A DNA stretch of 41,328 nt from Acidobacteriaceae bacterium (GTDB lineage: Bacteria; Acidobacteriota; Terriglobia; Terriglobales; Acidobacteriaceae), in NCBI GenBank assembly GCA_003166855.1, contig PMUM01000128.1:39284-80611 (forward strand), written 5' to 3'. The translations under genes and the position numbers were made by a program. Below the pieces are notes generated by a model, which searched no databases, had not been told where the DNA came from, and saw nothing but the letters and a program-made list of their open reading frames with translations. Of the stretch, positions 32,649 through 41,122 are shown piece after piece (the first letter of the stretch is position 1; the number at the start of each line of letters is the position of its first letter).

Positions 32649-35600
32649 ATGCGTGATCGTTGCCTCGTCCTTCTCTTTTCGTGCCTGCTGACCGCCGCCG
32701 CCAGTTCCCAGCAGCCCAACCCATCGCCGTCGCAGTCTGCGGATCCCGCGAAGAACTCCCTTCCCGTGGAGCCCGCCAAGCAAGCCGACAAGACGCCCGT
32801 CGGCGGCGCAGCCGCAAAACTGGCTGACTCCAAGTCTCCCGACTACGCCCAGGAATCCTTCGTCATTGAGCAGATGCACTCGCACTACCGCTTCGAAGCC
32901 GACGGTACCGGACGCAAAGAGACCACCGCCCGCATTCGCGTCCAAAGCGAAGCCGGCGTCCAGCAATGGGGACAGATCCAGGAAGGCTACAACTCCGCCA
33001 ACGAGCGCGTCGAAATTCCCTACGTGCGCGTGCTGAAAGAAGACGGCACCGTGGTCGAGGCCGGCGACGACGCCGTGCAGGATCTGAGCGCCCCCGTCGA
33101 GCACGAAGCCCCCGTCTACACCGACTACCGCCAGAAGCACATCACCGTCCCCGGCCTGCGCCCTGGCGAGGTCCTTGAATACGACATGGTCACGGTGATT
33201 CACACCCCGCTGGCTGCCGGACAGTTCTGGGCCGACTACGAATTCGACAAGAGCAACATCACCCTCGACGAAACTCTCGACGTCGATGTCCCCGCCGGCC
33301 GCTCCCTGAAGCTGAAGTGCAAGCCCGGCATGGATCCCGTCATTACCGAAAAAGACGGCCGCCGCATCTATCACTGGTCGGGATCGCATCTCGAACGCGA
33401 CGACGACTCCGCGAAAGCAAAAGAGAAAGACAAGAAGAAGAAATACCGCCCCGACGACGACCGCCCCGACATACAGTTAACCACCTTCGAAACCTGGGAG
33501 CAGGTCGGGCGCTGGTACGCCAGCCTGGAGAAAGACCGCCGGGTGCCCTCACCCGAAGTTCGCGCCAAAGCGCAGGAGCTAACCAAGGGCCTCAACACCG
33601 ATCTGGAAAAAACCGAAGCTCTCTACGATTTCGTCGCCAAGAATTTCCGCTACGTCAGCCTCTCGCTGGGAGTCGGCCGCTACCAGCCCCACGCCGCCTC
33701 TGAAGTGCTTCACGACCAGTATGGCGACTGCAAGGACAAGCACACGCTGCTGGCCTCTCTGCTCGAAGCCGAAGGCCTGCACGCCTGGTCCGTGCTCATC
33801 AATTCCAGCCGCAAGCTCGATCCCGACGTCCCATCGCCCTCGCAGTTCGACCACGTCATCACTCTGTTGCCTCTGGGCAGCGGGGACAAGAAAGAGCAAG
33901 TCTGGATGGACACCACCGCTGAGGTTGCTCCCTTCCGCCTGCTCTCCTACACTCTGCGCAAAAAGCAGGCACTGGTGATTCCTCCCGCCGAGCCTCCGTC
34001 CTCAGTCGCACCTCATCTCGAAGAGACGCCCGCCGACACTCCTATGCCCGACACCGAGGTCTCCGAGATCACGGGAAAGATTAACGACATCGGCAAACTC
34101 GAAGCGCACGTGCACTACGAATTTCGTGGCGACGAAGAACTCATGCTCCGTTCCGTCTTCCGCCGCGTGCCGCAAGCCAACTGGCAGCGCGTTGTGGAAA
34201 ACGTCAACTCCGGACTGGGCGGGGACGTCACCAATCTCAAAGTCAGCGATCCCGCCGCCACGCGAGAGCCGTTCACGATGTCTTACGACGTCTCCAAAGT
34301 AAATTTCCTCGACTGGTCCAAGAAGAAAACCGAAATCGTTCTGCCCCTGGTGCAGTTCAACTTGCCCGACGTCAATGTCGACGACACCGACGCCGACGCC
34401 GAACCCATGAAGCTGGGCCCGAAAGCCGAGTACTCCTACAACATCAAACTGGAACTGCCCGCCAAGTACACCGCTCACGCGCCGCTGGCCTTCTCGCTGA
34501 AACGCGACTACGCGGAATACCAGGCCACGTACAAGATTGAAGGCGGCGTCTTCACCGCCGGCCGCAAGCTGACCATGCGTCAGGACGAACTCCCCGTCGC
34601 CCGCGCCGCCGATTACGAATCCTTCCGCCGCGCCGTCGGCCTCGACCTCGCGCAAAAACTCTCCGTCGAAAGCGCCGTCGCCGGGGCCCCCGTCCCACCG
34701 CCCGACATGAAGGCCGACGATCTGGTCGACAGCGCCCGCGCCGCCGCCGACAATGGCAACCTGCCCGTAGCTCTTGTCCTGCTGAAACGCGCCACCGAAG
34801 TCGATCCCAAGAATAAAGTCGCCTGGAACAATCTCGGCCTCGTCTACTTCGCGATGCGCGAAAACGAGCAGGCCATCGCCGCCTTCGAGAAGCAGCTTGA
34901 AGTCAATCCCTACGACCAGTACGCCTACAACAACCTCGGCCGAGTGTACGTGATCGAGCGCAAGTACGAAGAGGCTGCCAAGGCGTTCAATAAGCAATTG
35001 GAGAACAATCCGCTCGACGCGTTCGCGCACTACAGCCTGGGCGCAATGTACTCCGAGTGGCACAAATACGATCTGGCCGTTGTGGAACTGGAAAAGGCTG
35101 CCGCTCTGATTCCTGATACCGCGCCCGAGGCCGGCTCGTTACAGGTGAGCCTCGGCGACGCCTACCTGAATCTTGGCCAGGACGACAAAGCGCTAGCCGC
35201 CTTCGATCACGCCGTCGAACTCTCGGCCACGCCGCTGGTCTGGAACAACATCGCTTACCAGCTCTCGCTGAAAGATTCTCATCTCGACCGCGCCCAGCAG
35301 TACGCCGAATCCGCGGTGTCGGCCACGGCCGCCGCTCTGCGCAACGTTTCGCTCGATCGCCTCTCCAACAAAGAGCTCCCCTTGGTTTCATCGCTCGTCG
35401 CCTATTGGGACACGCTGGGCTGGGTACACTTCGGCGAAGGCGATCTCAGCAAAGCGGAAAAATATGTCGCGGCCGCGTGGGAACTCGGTCACCACGGCGA
35501 AGTCGGCGACCATCTCGGACAGATCTATCAGAAGCGCGGCGAGAAAGATCTCGCTCTGCGCACCTACGCTCTCTCAATGAACGGCCTGCGCCCTGCGCCC

Positions 35601-35978
35601 GAAACTCGTGGACGTCTTGCCTCTTTGGCCGGAGGCGATGCGAAAGCGGACGCCGCCGTCGCACACTACAAAGAAGAACTCCAGCACCAAAGCACCATCG
35701 ACCTAGGAAAAGCCACGCAAACCAGCAACGCCGATTTCTTCATCCTATTGAGCGGCGGGGGAGGCCAGCGCGCAGCAGTCGACTCGGTGAAGTTTGTCAG
35801 CGGCGACGAGAAACTGAAGTCGTACACCGCCGCCCTCAAAACCGCGGACTACCACCTCACCTTCCCCGACGACACCCCGGTCAAAGTCTTCCGCCGCGGG
35901 ACGCTCTCCTGCGCCGTCGCCACCGGCAAGTGTGAGTTCGTACTCACCCTGCCGGATGACGTGACATCGGTGGACTGA
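32649..35978 (+). CDS. DUF3857/transglutaminase-like protein with TPR repeats
   Basis: The 1109-residue exported protein has a signal peptide (CLVLLFSCLLTAAASSQ) and an N-terminal DUF3857 domain (about 68-245; YVRVLKEDGTVVEAGDD, HITVPGLRPGEVLEYD). A transglutaminase-like core follows with Cys361 (QYGDCKDKHTLLA), His402 (QFDHVITLLP) and Asp421 (MDTTAEV), an intact triad. Residues about 690-1000 contain TPR helices (AWNNLGLVYFAMRENEQAI, AYNNLGRVYVIERKYEEAA, HYSLGAMYSEWHKYDLAV). A highly charged KAKEKDKKKKYRPDDDRP linker is at about 256-275. This is a common acidobacterial and Bacteroidetes envelope protein type; the function is unknown. ATG 32649 lacks a clear ribosome site. Confidence 0.88.
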   Translation: MRDRCLVLLFSCLLTAAASSQQPNPSPSQSADPAKNSLPVEPAKQADKTPVGGAAAKLADSKSPDYAQESFVIEQMHSHYRFEADGTGRKETTARIRVQSEAGVQQWGQIQEGYNSANERVEIPYVRVLKEDGTVVEAGDDAVQDLSAPVEHEAPVYTDYRQKHITVPGLRPGEVLEYDMVTVIHTPLAAGQFWADYEFDKSNITLDETLDVDVPAGRSLKLKCKPGMDPVITEKDGRRIYHWSGSHLERDDDSAKAKEKDKKKKYRPDDDRPDIQLTTFETWEQVGRWYASLEKDRRVPSPEVRAKAQELTKGLNTDLEKTEALYDFVAKNFRYVSLSLGVGRYQPHAASEVLHDQYGDCKDKHTLLASLLEAEGLHAWSVLINSSRKLDPDVPSPSQFDHVITLLPLGSGDKKEQVWMDTTAEVAPFRLLSYTLRKKQALVIPPAEPPSSVAPHLEETPADTPMPDTEVSEITGKINDIGKLEAHVHYEFRGDEELMLRSVFRRVPQANWQRVVENVNSGLGGDVTNLKVSDPAATREPFTMSYDVSKVNFLDWSKKKTEIVLPLVQFNLPDVNVDDTDADAEPMKLGPKAEYSYNIKLELPAKYTAHAPLAFSLKRDYAEYQATYKIEGGVFTAGRKLTMRQDELPVARAADYESFRRAVGLDLAQKLSVESAVAGAPVPPPDMKADDLVDSARAAADNGNLPVALVLLKRATEVDPKNKVAWNNLGLVYFAMRENEQAIAAFEKQLEVNPYDQYAYNNLGRVYVIERKYEEAAKAFNKQLENNPLDAFAHYSLGAMYSEWHKYDLAVVELEKAAALIPDTAPEAGSLQVSLGDAYLNLGQDDKALAAFDHAVELSATPLVWNNIAYQLSLKDSHLDRAQQYAESAVSATAAALRNVSLDRLSNKELPLVSSLVAYWDTLGWVHFGEGDLSKAEKYVAAAWELGHHGEVGDHLGQIYQKRGEKDLALRTYALSMNGLRPAPETRGRLASLAGGDAKADAAVAHYKEELQHQSTIDLGKATQTSNADFFILLSGGGGQRAAVDSVKFVSGDEKLKSYTAALKTADYHLTFPDDTPVKVFRRGTLSCAVATGKCEFVLTLPDDVTSVD

Positions 35979-36241
35979 GGCGTGCGCAGAACGCAGGACG
36001 AGTGCAAAGAGTTGTTACGCCAAGCCCACCCGAGCAAAGCAAACCTTGAGCACTTTTGACCAGACGCTCGATGGACTGTGTTGGTAAGCTGCCTTCCAAA
36101 GCAAGACTGATTTGAAGAAACTATCGCCGGTATGGCCCGAATCCTATCCGGCGGTCGTTGTTCCTTGTTCTGTGGACAGAATCCCCATTTCTCACAGATT
36201 CATCGAAACGGAACGGCTGCAACTCAAGAGAGAAGGAATGT

Positions 36242-37376
36242 ATGATGTGCCGCCTCAGAATCGTTGTTGGTGTATTCGCCACGCTGTTCACGCAACTGGC
36301 TTTTGCTCAGCTCGTGCCCGACCAAACTGACCCAGCCAAGCCCGTTGCCGACGTATACGTATCCAGCAACACCAGCGGTGAGATTAACGCCTTCGCCGCC
36401 GCTTCCAACGGTCAGCTCACGCCCGTTTCCGGTTCTCCTTTTCCATACAGCGTTAGGATACCTCGCGGCCAACAGCACTTATTTATTCGGTGACGACGGC
36501 GTCGACATTTACACGTACTCGATCGCCGAAGATGGCGCGCCCACCCAGGTCTCCTCGATTAATGCTGAGCAATATGGCAATAACTGCGGTCCTTATGCGC
36601 TATTCCTCGACCGGACCGGCGCCACTTTGTATGATCGGGTCTATGAGTGCGATTCCAGTGGTGCCTATCAGTTCCTGAGCACCCAGACTTCGACGGGCGC
36701 TCTGACTTATCGCGGGGTTACGGATTCATCGACTGCTTACTACGTGCCACTGAGCTTCCTTGCTGGCAACCTCCACGCCTATGGAGCGCAATGCAATGGC
36801 AACATGTATTGGTCCATCTTCGCGTTTCAGCGCAAGCACAATGGAACGCTGATCCCCTTGAATGCCAGTCTTCCCACGCCCTCTCCCAAAGAGGGCGACT
36901 TCTACTGTCCCAGTCTCACGACTACCGATAATTCCGATCACGTCGTCATCTCCATGCAGGCGGTGCTGCAACAAACATTTGGCTCCGACGGACTGCCCCA
37001 GATGGCCATCTACACAGCCGACATTGCCGGCAACCTGACGACCAAAAGTACGTATTCGAATATGCCCAGGACCGCCGTGGAAAGCGTGACTGACATTTTG
37101 TTTTCGCCATCCGGCAAGCTGGTTGCCGTCGGCGGATCAGCCGGATTACAACTCTTCCGGTTCAACGGAGTCAATCCGCTAACGCGCGCCACCGGCCTGC
37201 TCACAACGTACGAGATCGATCAGTTCTTCTGGGACAATGCTAATCACCTCTACGCCATAAGCCAGTCCGCCGGCAAGCTGTTCGTGTTTAGCATCACTTC
37301 GACCGGCGCCAAGCAAGCTCCGGGATCGCCCTACGCCATCACCGGTCCGGCGAACATAGCCGTCATGCCTAAATAA
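36242..37376 (+). pseudogene. Frameshifted beta-propeller (YVTN/lactonase-like) protein gene
   Basis: Two frames together make one protein. The first part (36242 on; MMCRLRIVVGVFATLFTQLA signal peptide, then DVYVSSNTSGEINAFAAASN) is read until about 36452 and the second frame continues from there (YLAANSTYLFGDDGVDIYTY ... FVFSITSTGAKQAPGSPYAI) to 37376. At 36453-36454 an extra T (GTTAGG where GTAGG would read V-G-Y-L) accounts for the switch. AAGGAATGT precedes the ATG. The intact protein would be about 377 residues and resembles lactonase-type seven-bladed propellers (GSPF, YTYSI repeats). Recent inactivation or a base-call error are both possible. Confidence 0.75.
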
Positions 37377-37409
37377 CGGCGTGCGAGAGCACATCGGTGC
37401 GCATGGTCC

Positions 37410-37754
37410 ATAGATGATGTTGAGGGCGACGCTTTAGGATTCGTGAGTCGAGGCAAATTCAAGCTGGGCGGACAAGCCAGCATCGCCGCAGGACCCGTGG
37501 GGCGCCAGACCGGCGCGGAAACGGACTGGAAAATGCGCGCCCAGGTGTTGACTTACGCCCGCTCTCGCGGCGCCTTTATCGGCGCCACGCTCGAGCACGG
37601 GAAGATCCAACAGGACAAAGACAGCACCCGCGCCTTCTACGGACACCTGGTTCGTCCCAAGACTTCCCTCACGGGAGAAATCGACGCGCCCTCCACCACC
37701 TACCCGTTCATCGAGCCGTTATCCGAGTGGGCTCGATCCGCGGCAGAAAAATAG
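37410..37754 (+). pseudogene. SYLF/YSC84 domain C-terminal fragment
   Basis: The last 100 residues (GKFKLGGQASIAAGPVGR, WKMRAQVLTYARSRGAFIG, IQQDKDSTRAFYG) match the C-terminal half of lipid-binding SYLF (YSC84) proteins. The first half of the family domain is missing, and no remnant is seen upstream of about 37410. A GTG at 37443 could start translation but lies within the domain. It follows the frameshifted propeller gene, so this looks like a decayed region. A truncated but functional product cannot be excluded. Confidence 0.7.
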
Positions 37755-37793
37755 GTCACATCTCGCTTACACGCAGGAGTTCCGTGTGGTCGC

Positions 37794-39176
37794 CTACTCG
37801 GGGCGCCGCCGCTTGTGCCACGCCGTCGCCTGCTCATAAGCGTGAGCCACTCGCAACACCAAATCCTCACGCCAGTGCGCCCCCGCGATCTGCAAGCCAA
37901 TGGGCAGCCCGGCCTGCGTAAATCCGCAAGGCACCGAGATCGCCGGCAATCCCCACACATTGAACGGCCGCGTATTCCGCAACAGCCTGAGTTCTGCCGG
38001 ACGCAGCGCATCCGGATTCGCTCTCAACTCGGCAATCGCCGGAGCCGCCATCGGCATCGTCGGAGTTACCAGCACATCCACATCCGCGAATACCGCGCGA
38101 ATGTTGCGCCGCGCCTCGTCCTGCTCGCGTCGCCGCTGAATGTACTCCGCCGCTGAGACTTTCTCTCCTGACCGGATCCGCCGCACCGTCTCCGCCTGGT
38201 ACAACGCCGGACTCTTCGCGACGTTCTCCGCGTGAAACGCATACGACTCAGCCGCCTGCAACATGCGGTCGGTCGGTGCGTCGAGCGGCACTTCTCGCAA
38301 CTCCGCCCCTAAGCTCTGCAATCCCGCCAGTGCGTGCTCCATCGCCGCAGCTACTTCCACATCAAGCTCGTCGAAGAAATATCCACGAGGTACGCCCACG
38401 CGCACGCCCTTGACACCGTCGCGCAGCGCCGAAACATAATCCGCCACCGGAACATCCTCCGAAGTAATGTCGGCCGCATCGTATCCCGCGATGGCCTGCA
38501 GCACGATCGCCGCATCCTCCACCGTCCCGGCGAGCGGGCCGACATGATCGAGCGACGCCGACAGCGGAATCACTCCCCGGCTCGACACTCGCCCGTAAGT
38601 CGGTTTGATCCCCACGCACCCGCACAGCGCTGCCGGTTCTCGAATCGAACCCGCAGTATCTGTACCAATAGCAGCATACGCAAGACCCGCCGTCACGGCC
38701 GCCGCCGATCCTCCCGAAGATCCACCAGCAACCCGCCCCACATCCCACGGATTATGCACCTCCCCAAAGTAGCTGACCAGCGAACTCCCGCCGTAAGCGC
38801 ACTCATGCAGATTATTCTTCCCCACGATGACCGCCCCAGCCTGCCGCAACCGCCGTACCACATCAGCATCCTCACTCGGAACCCGATCCTTAGATAGAGC
38901 GCTCGACGCGGTAGTAAGCACGCCCGCCGTGTCGATCAAATCTTTCAACGCCACCGGAATCCCGTGCAGCGCCCCGCGCCACTCCCCGCGCCCAATCTCG
39001 GCTTCCGCCCTCCGAGCCTGCTCCATCGCAGACTCGCCCATCACCGTAATAAACGCGTTGAGCGAAGGGTTCAGCCTCTCGATGCGCGCCAGGCAGTCGC
39101 GAGTAATCTCAACCGGAGAGATCTCCTTCCGCCGCAGCCGCGGTGCCAATTCAGAAATAGAAGAGAAGTCAGTCAT
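37794..39176 (-). CDS. Amidase signature family enzyme (GatA-like)
   Basis: The 460-residue protein has the amidase-signature triad by position: Lys78 (VALKDLID), cis-Ser153 (AGGSSGGSAAA) and nucleophile Ser177 (TDTAGSIREPAA). Other blocks are IPVALKDLIDTAGV and the KPTYGRVSSRGVIPLSASLDHVGP segment. It resembles GatA of the Asp/Glu-tRNA amidotransferase, but no gatB or gatC neighbour is present and the protein is slightly shorter than usual GatA, so a free amidase acting on small amides is more likely. Substrate unknown. Confidence 0.88.
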   Translation of the reverse strand: MTDFSSISELAPRLRRKEISPVEITRDCLARIERLNPSLNAFITVMGESAMEQARRAEAEIGRGEWRGALHGIPVALKDLIDTAGVLTTASSALSKDRVPSEDADVVRRLRQAGAVIVGKNNLHECAYGGSSLVSYFGEVHNPWDVGRVAGGSSGGSAAAVTAGLAYAAIGTDTAGSIREPAALCGCVGIKPTYGRVSSRGVIPLSASLDHVGPLAGTVEDAAIVLQAIAGYDAADITSEDVPVADYVSALRDGVKGVRVGVPRGYFFDELDVEVAAAMEHALAGLQSLGAELREVPLDAPTDRMLQAAESYAFHAENVAKSPALYQAETVRRIRSGEKVSAAEYIQRRREQDEARRNIRAVFADVDVLVTPTMPMAAPAIAELRANPDALRPAELRLLRNTRPFNVWGLPAISVPCGFTQAGLPIGLQIAGAHWREDLVLRVAHAYEQATAWHKRRRPE

Positions 39177-39204
39177 AAAGCTGACCCAATTGTAAAGGCA
39201 TCTC

Positions 39205-39232
39205 CTCTGTGTCCTCGGCGTCCTCTGTGGTT
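39205..39232. repeat. Dispersed CTCTGTGTCCTC-type repeat, copy 2
   Basis: CTCTGTGTCCTCGGCG followed by TCCTCTGTGGTT repeats the copy at 10819-10847. It lies between the amidase and the aldehyde dehydrogenase genes. Confidence 0.7.
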
Positions 39233-39278
39233 CTAATTTTTTTCAAACCCATCCCGCATCGCGCTCATCCAAAAGTCC

Positions 39279-39284
39279 TATAAT
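39279..39284 (+). promoter_or_regulatory. Probable -10 element of the aldehyde dehydrogenase gene
   Basis: TATAAT lies 35 nt before the ATG at 39320. It overlaps the first base of an in-frame TTG at 39284, which makes that TTG an unlikely start. No strong -35 match is seen. Confidence 0.5.
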
Positions 39285-39319
39285 TGAAGAATCGGTTCGC
39301 TGGGGGCCAAAGAAAACTT

Positions 39320-40765
39320 ATGTCCGAGATGACGATCGCGCCCGTTGCGACGCACGGTTTCTTTGTGGATGGCCGGTGGCGGGACGACGGCGACGTCGTC
39401 GAGATCCACGCCCCCTACGACAACAACCTCATCGCCCGCGTAGTCCAAGGCCGCCGCGAGCACGCCGAGGCTGCCATTGCCGCCTCCGTCAAAGCTTTTG
39501 GCACCACCCGCCGCCTCCCCGCATTCGAGCGCCAGCGCGTCCTCCGCCAGATCGCCGCCTTCATGACGCAGCGCAAAGAGGAATTCGCCCGCACTCTGGC
39601 GCAGGAAGCCGGCAAGCCCATCAAGGCAGCGCGCACCGAGGTCGAGCGCGCCATCTTCACCTTCAACGTAGCCGCCGAAGAAAGTACCCGCATCTACGGC
39701 GAATATCTCCCGCTCGACTGGCAGGAATCCACCGCCGGACGCTGGGGCATCGTGCGCCGCTTCCCTCTCGGCCCCATCGCCGGCATCACGCCGTTTAATT
39801 TCCCCATCAACCTCGTCGCGCACAAAGTTGCCCCCGCCATTGCCGCCGGATGCTCCATGGTCCTGAAGCCCGCGCCCCAAACCCCGCTCTGCTCGCTGCT
39901 TCTCGCCGAATGCGTGCAGCAGGCCGGATGGCCCGACGGCGGGCTCAACGTGCTCCCGCTCTCGAACGACGACGCCAGCCTCCTCGTCACCGACGACCGA
40001 ATCAAGCTCATCAGCTTCACCGGCAGCGCTCCCGTCGGCTGGGACATCAAACGCCGCGCCGGAAAAAAGAAAGTTATCCTCGAACTCGGCGGCAACGCCC
40101 CCGTCATCGTTCACAGTGACGCCGACCTCGAATACGCCGCCGAACGCTGCGTCACCGGCGGTTTCGGCTACGCCGGACAAACCTGCATCTCGGTGCAGCG
40201 CATTCTGGTCGAACACTCCGTCTACGGAAGATTCACCGATATTTTCGTCGACCTCGTAAAGAAACTAAAAACAGGCGATCCCCTCGACGAGTCGACCGAC
40301 GTCGGCCCGCTCATCCGCAATAGCGACGCCGTTCGGACCGTCGCGTGGGTAGAAGATGCGGTCAGCGCCGGCGCACGTTTGCTCTGCGGCGGCCGACGCA
40401 CCGGACAGGTCGTCGAGCCCACAGTCCTCACCGGCACCAAGCCCGACATGAAAGTAAACTGCCAGGAAGTTTTCGGCCCCGTGGTCACGGTCGAGCCCTA
40501 CAAAGATTTCGACCAGGCCCTGCGCCAGGCCAACAACTCCGTCTACGGCATGCAGGCCGGCGTCTTCACTCGCGACGCCAAGCTCCTCTTCCAGGCCTAC
40601 GAAGAACTCGAAGTCGGCGGCGTCATCGCCGGAGACGTCCCTTCCTTCCGCATCGATCAAATGCCCTATGGCGGCGTCAAAGATTCCGGCCTGGGCCGTG
40701 AAGGTTTACGCTACGCGATAGAAGAGATGACTGAACCCAAATTGATGGTCATGAATTTGCGTTAG
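39320..40765 (+). CDS. NAD(P)-dependent aldehyde dehydrogenase
   Basis: The 481-residue enzyme has the ALDH catalytic residues: Asn160 (TPFNFPINLV), Lys183 (LKPAPQTPL), Glu255 (LELGGNAPV) and Cys289 (GQTCISVQR). The sequence is of the lactaldehyde/phosphonoacetaldehyde/non-phosphorylating glyceraldehyde-3-phosphate group. It oxidises an aldehyde to the acid; the aldehyde is not specified by sequence. ATG 39320 is chosen because the in-frame TTG 39284 sits in the -10 element. Next on the strand is a hairpin (40777-40802). Confidence 0.9.
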   Translation: MSEMTIAPVATHGFFVDGRWRDDGDVVEIHAPYDNNLIARVVQGRREHAEAAIAASVKAFGTTRRLPAFERQRVLRQIAAFMTQRKEEFARTLAQEAGKPIKAARTEVERAIFTFNVAAEESTRIYGEYLPLDWQESTAGRWGIVRRFPLGPIAGITPFNFPINLVAHKVAPAIAAGCSMVLKPAPQTPLCSLLLAECVQQAGWPDGGLNVLPLSNDDASLLVTDDRIKLISFTGSAPVGWDIKRRAGKKKVILELGGNAPVIVHSDADLEYAAERCVTGGFGYAGQTCISVQRILVEHSVYGRFTDIFVDLVKKLKTGDPLDESTDVGPLIRNSDAVRTVAWVEDAVSAGARLLCGGRRTGQVVEPTVLTGTKPDMKVNCQEVFGPVVTVEPYKDFDQALRQANNSVYGMQAGVFTRDAKLLFQAYEELEVGGVIAGDVPSFRIDQMPYGGVKDSGLGREGLRYAIEEMTEPKLMVMNLR

Positions 40766-40776
40766 CCGCATCGCGT

Positions 40777-40802
40777 AGCCCCGGACGCATTCGTCCGGGG
40801 CT
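40777..40802. terminator. Hairpin after the aldehyde dehydrogenase gene
   Basis: A perfect 11-bp stem (AGCCCCGGACG 40777-40787 / CGTCCGGGGCT 40792-40802) with a CATT loop lies 12 nt after the stop codon. There is no T run, so it may be a repeat or a weak terminator. Confidence 0.5.
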
Positions 40803-40824
40803 GTAGTGATGACTCGCCCGTGGC

Positions 40825-40868
40825 GTCATCCCGACCGGAGCCGCTTTTCAGGCGAAGGGAGGGATCTC
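40825..40868. repeat. Dispersed repeat family A, copy 4
   Basis: GTCATCCCGACCGGAGCCGC, then TTTTCAGGCGAAGGGAGGG and ATCTC, nearly the same as the copy at 24234. It lies downstream of the aldehyde dehydrogenase gene. Confidence 0.85.
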
Positions 40869-40972
40869 GCAGGCGGTGAATCGAACTCAACTGTTCTTCC
40901 CGTTGAAAAACTCAACATTTTTTCAGTAACGTTCCCGTCGAAACATTTTTCTTTTGCGAAACCCAAAAATCC

Positions 40973-41001
40973 GCGACAAATTCCGACGAAATATTTATAA
41001 T
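40973..41001 (+). promoter_or_regulatory. Likely promoter of the alternative complex III genes
   Basis: GCGACA (four of six to TTGACA) is separated by 17 nt from a consensus TATAAT (40996-41001). The leader to the ATG at 41123 would be about 115 nt. Confidence 0.5.
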
Positions 41002-41122
41002 CTGCAGTTTCACAGACAACTCTGAAAACCAGTGGGTGGTTTTCTCTTTCGCTGTACGAACTCTGTTTTCAACCGATTCGCGGACGATCCGCCGGGTCTC
41101 TTAAGCCAGATCTCATAAGGGA

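Larger units (their letters stand above)
40766..41122. other. Intergenic region before the alternative complex III genes
   Basis: This 357-nt gap holds a perfect 11-bp hairpin, a family A repeat, an AT-rich tract and a likely promoter (GCGACA at 40973, 17 nt, TATAAT at 40996). No coding sequence is credible. Confidence 0.7.

Noticed and set aside
34002-35063. 353-codon minus-strand open frame inside the DUF3857-TPR gene
   Set aside because: Glycine/valine-rich mirror of a real gene in a GC-rich genome, without family features.
36440-36470. Programmed frameshifting in the propeller gene
   Set aside because: No slippery heptamer or downstream structure is evident, and one extra T explains the switch more simply.
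39278-40216. 312-codon minus-strand open frame inside the aldehyde dehydrogenase gene
   Set aside because: Antisense shadow of a clear enzyme gene.
40806-41000. 64-codon plus-strand open frame before actA
   Set aside because: It runs through the dispersed repeat and the probable promoter and has no family support.
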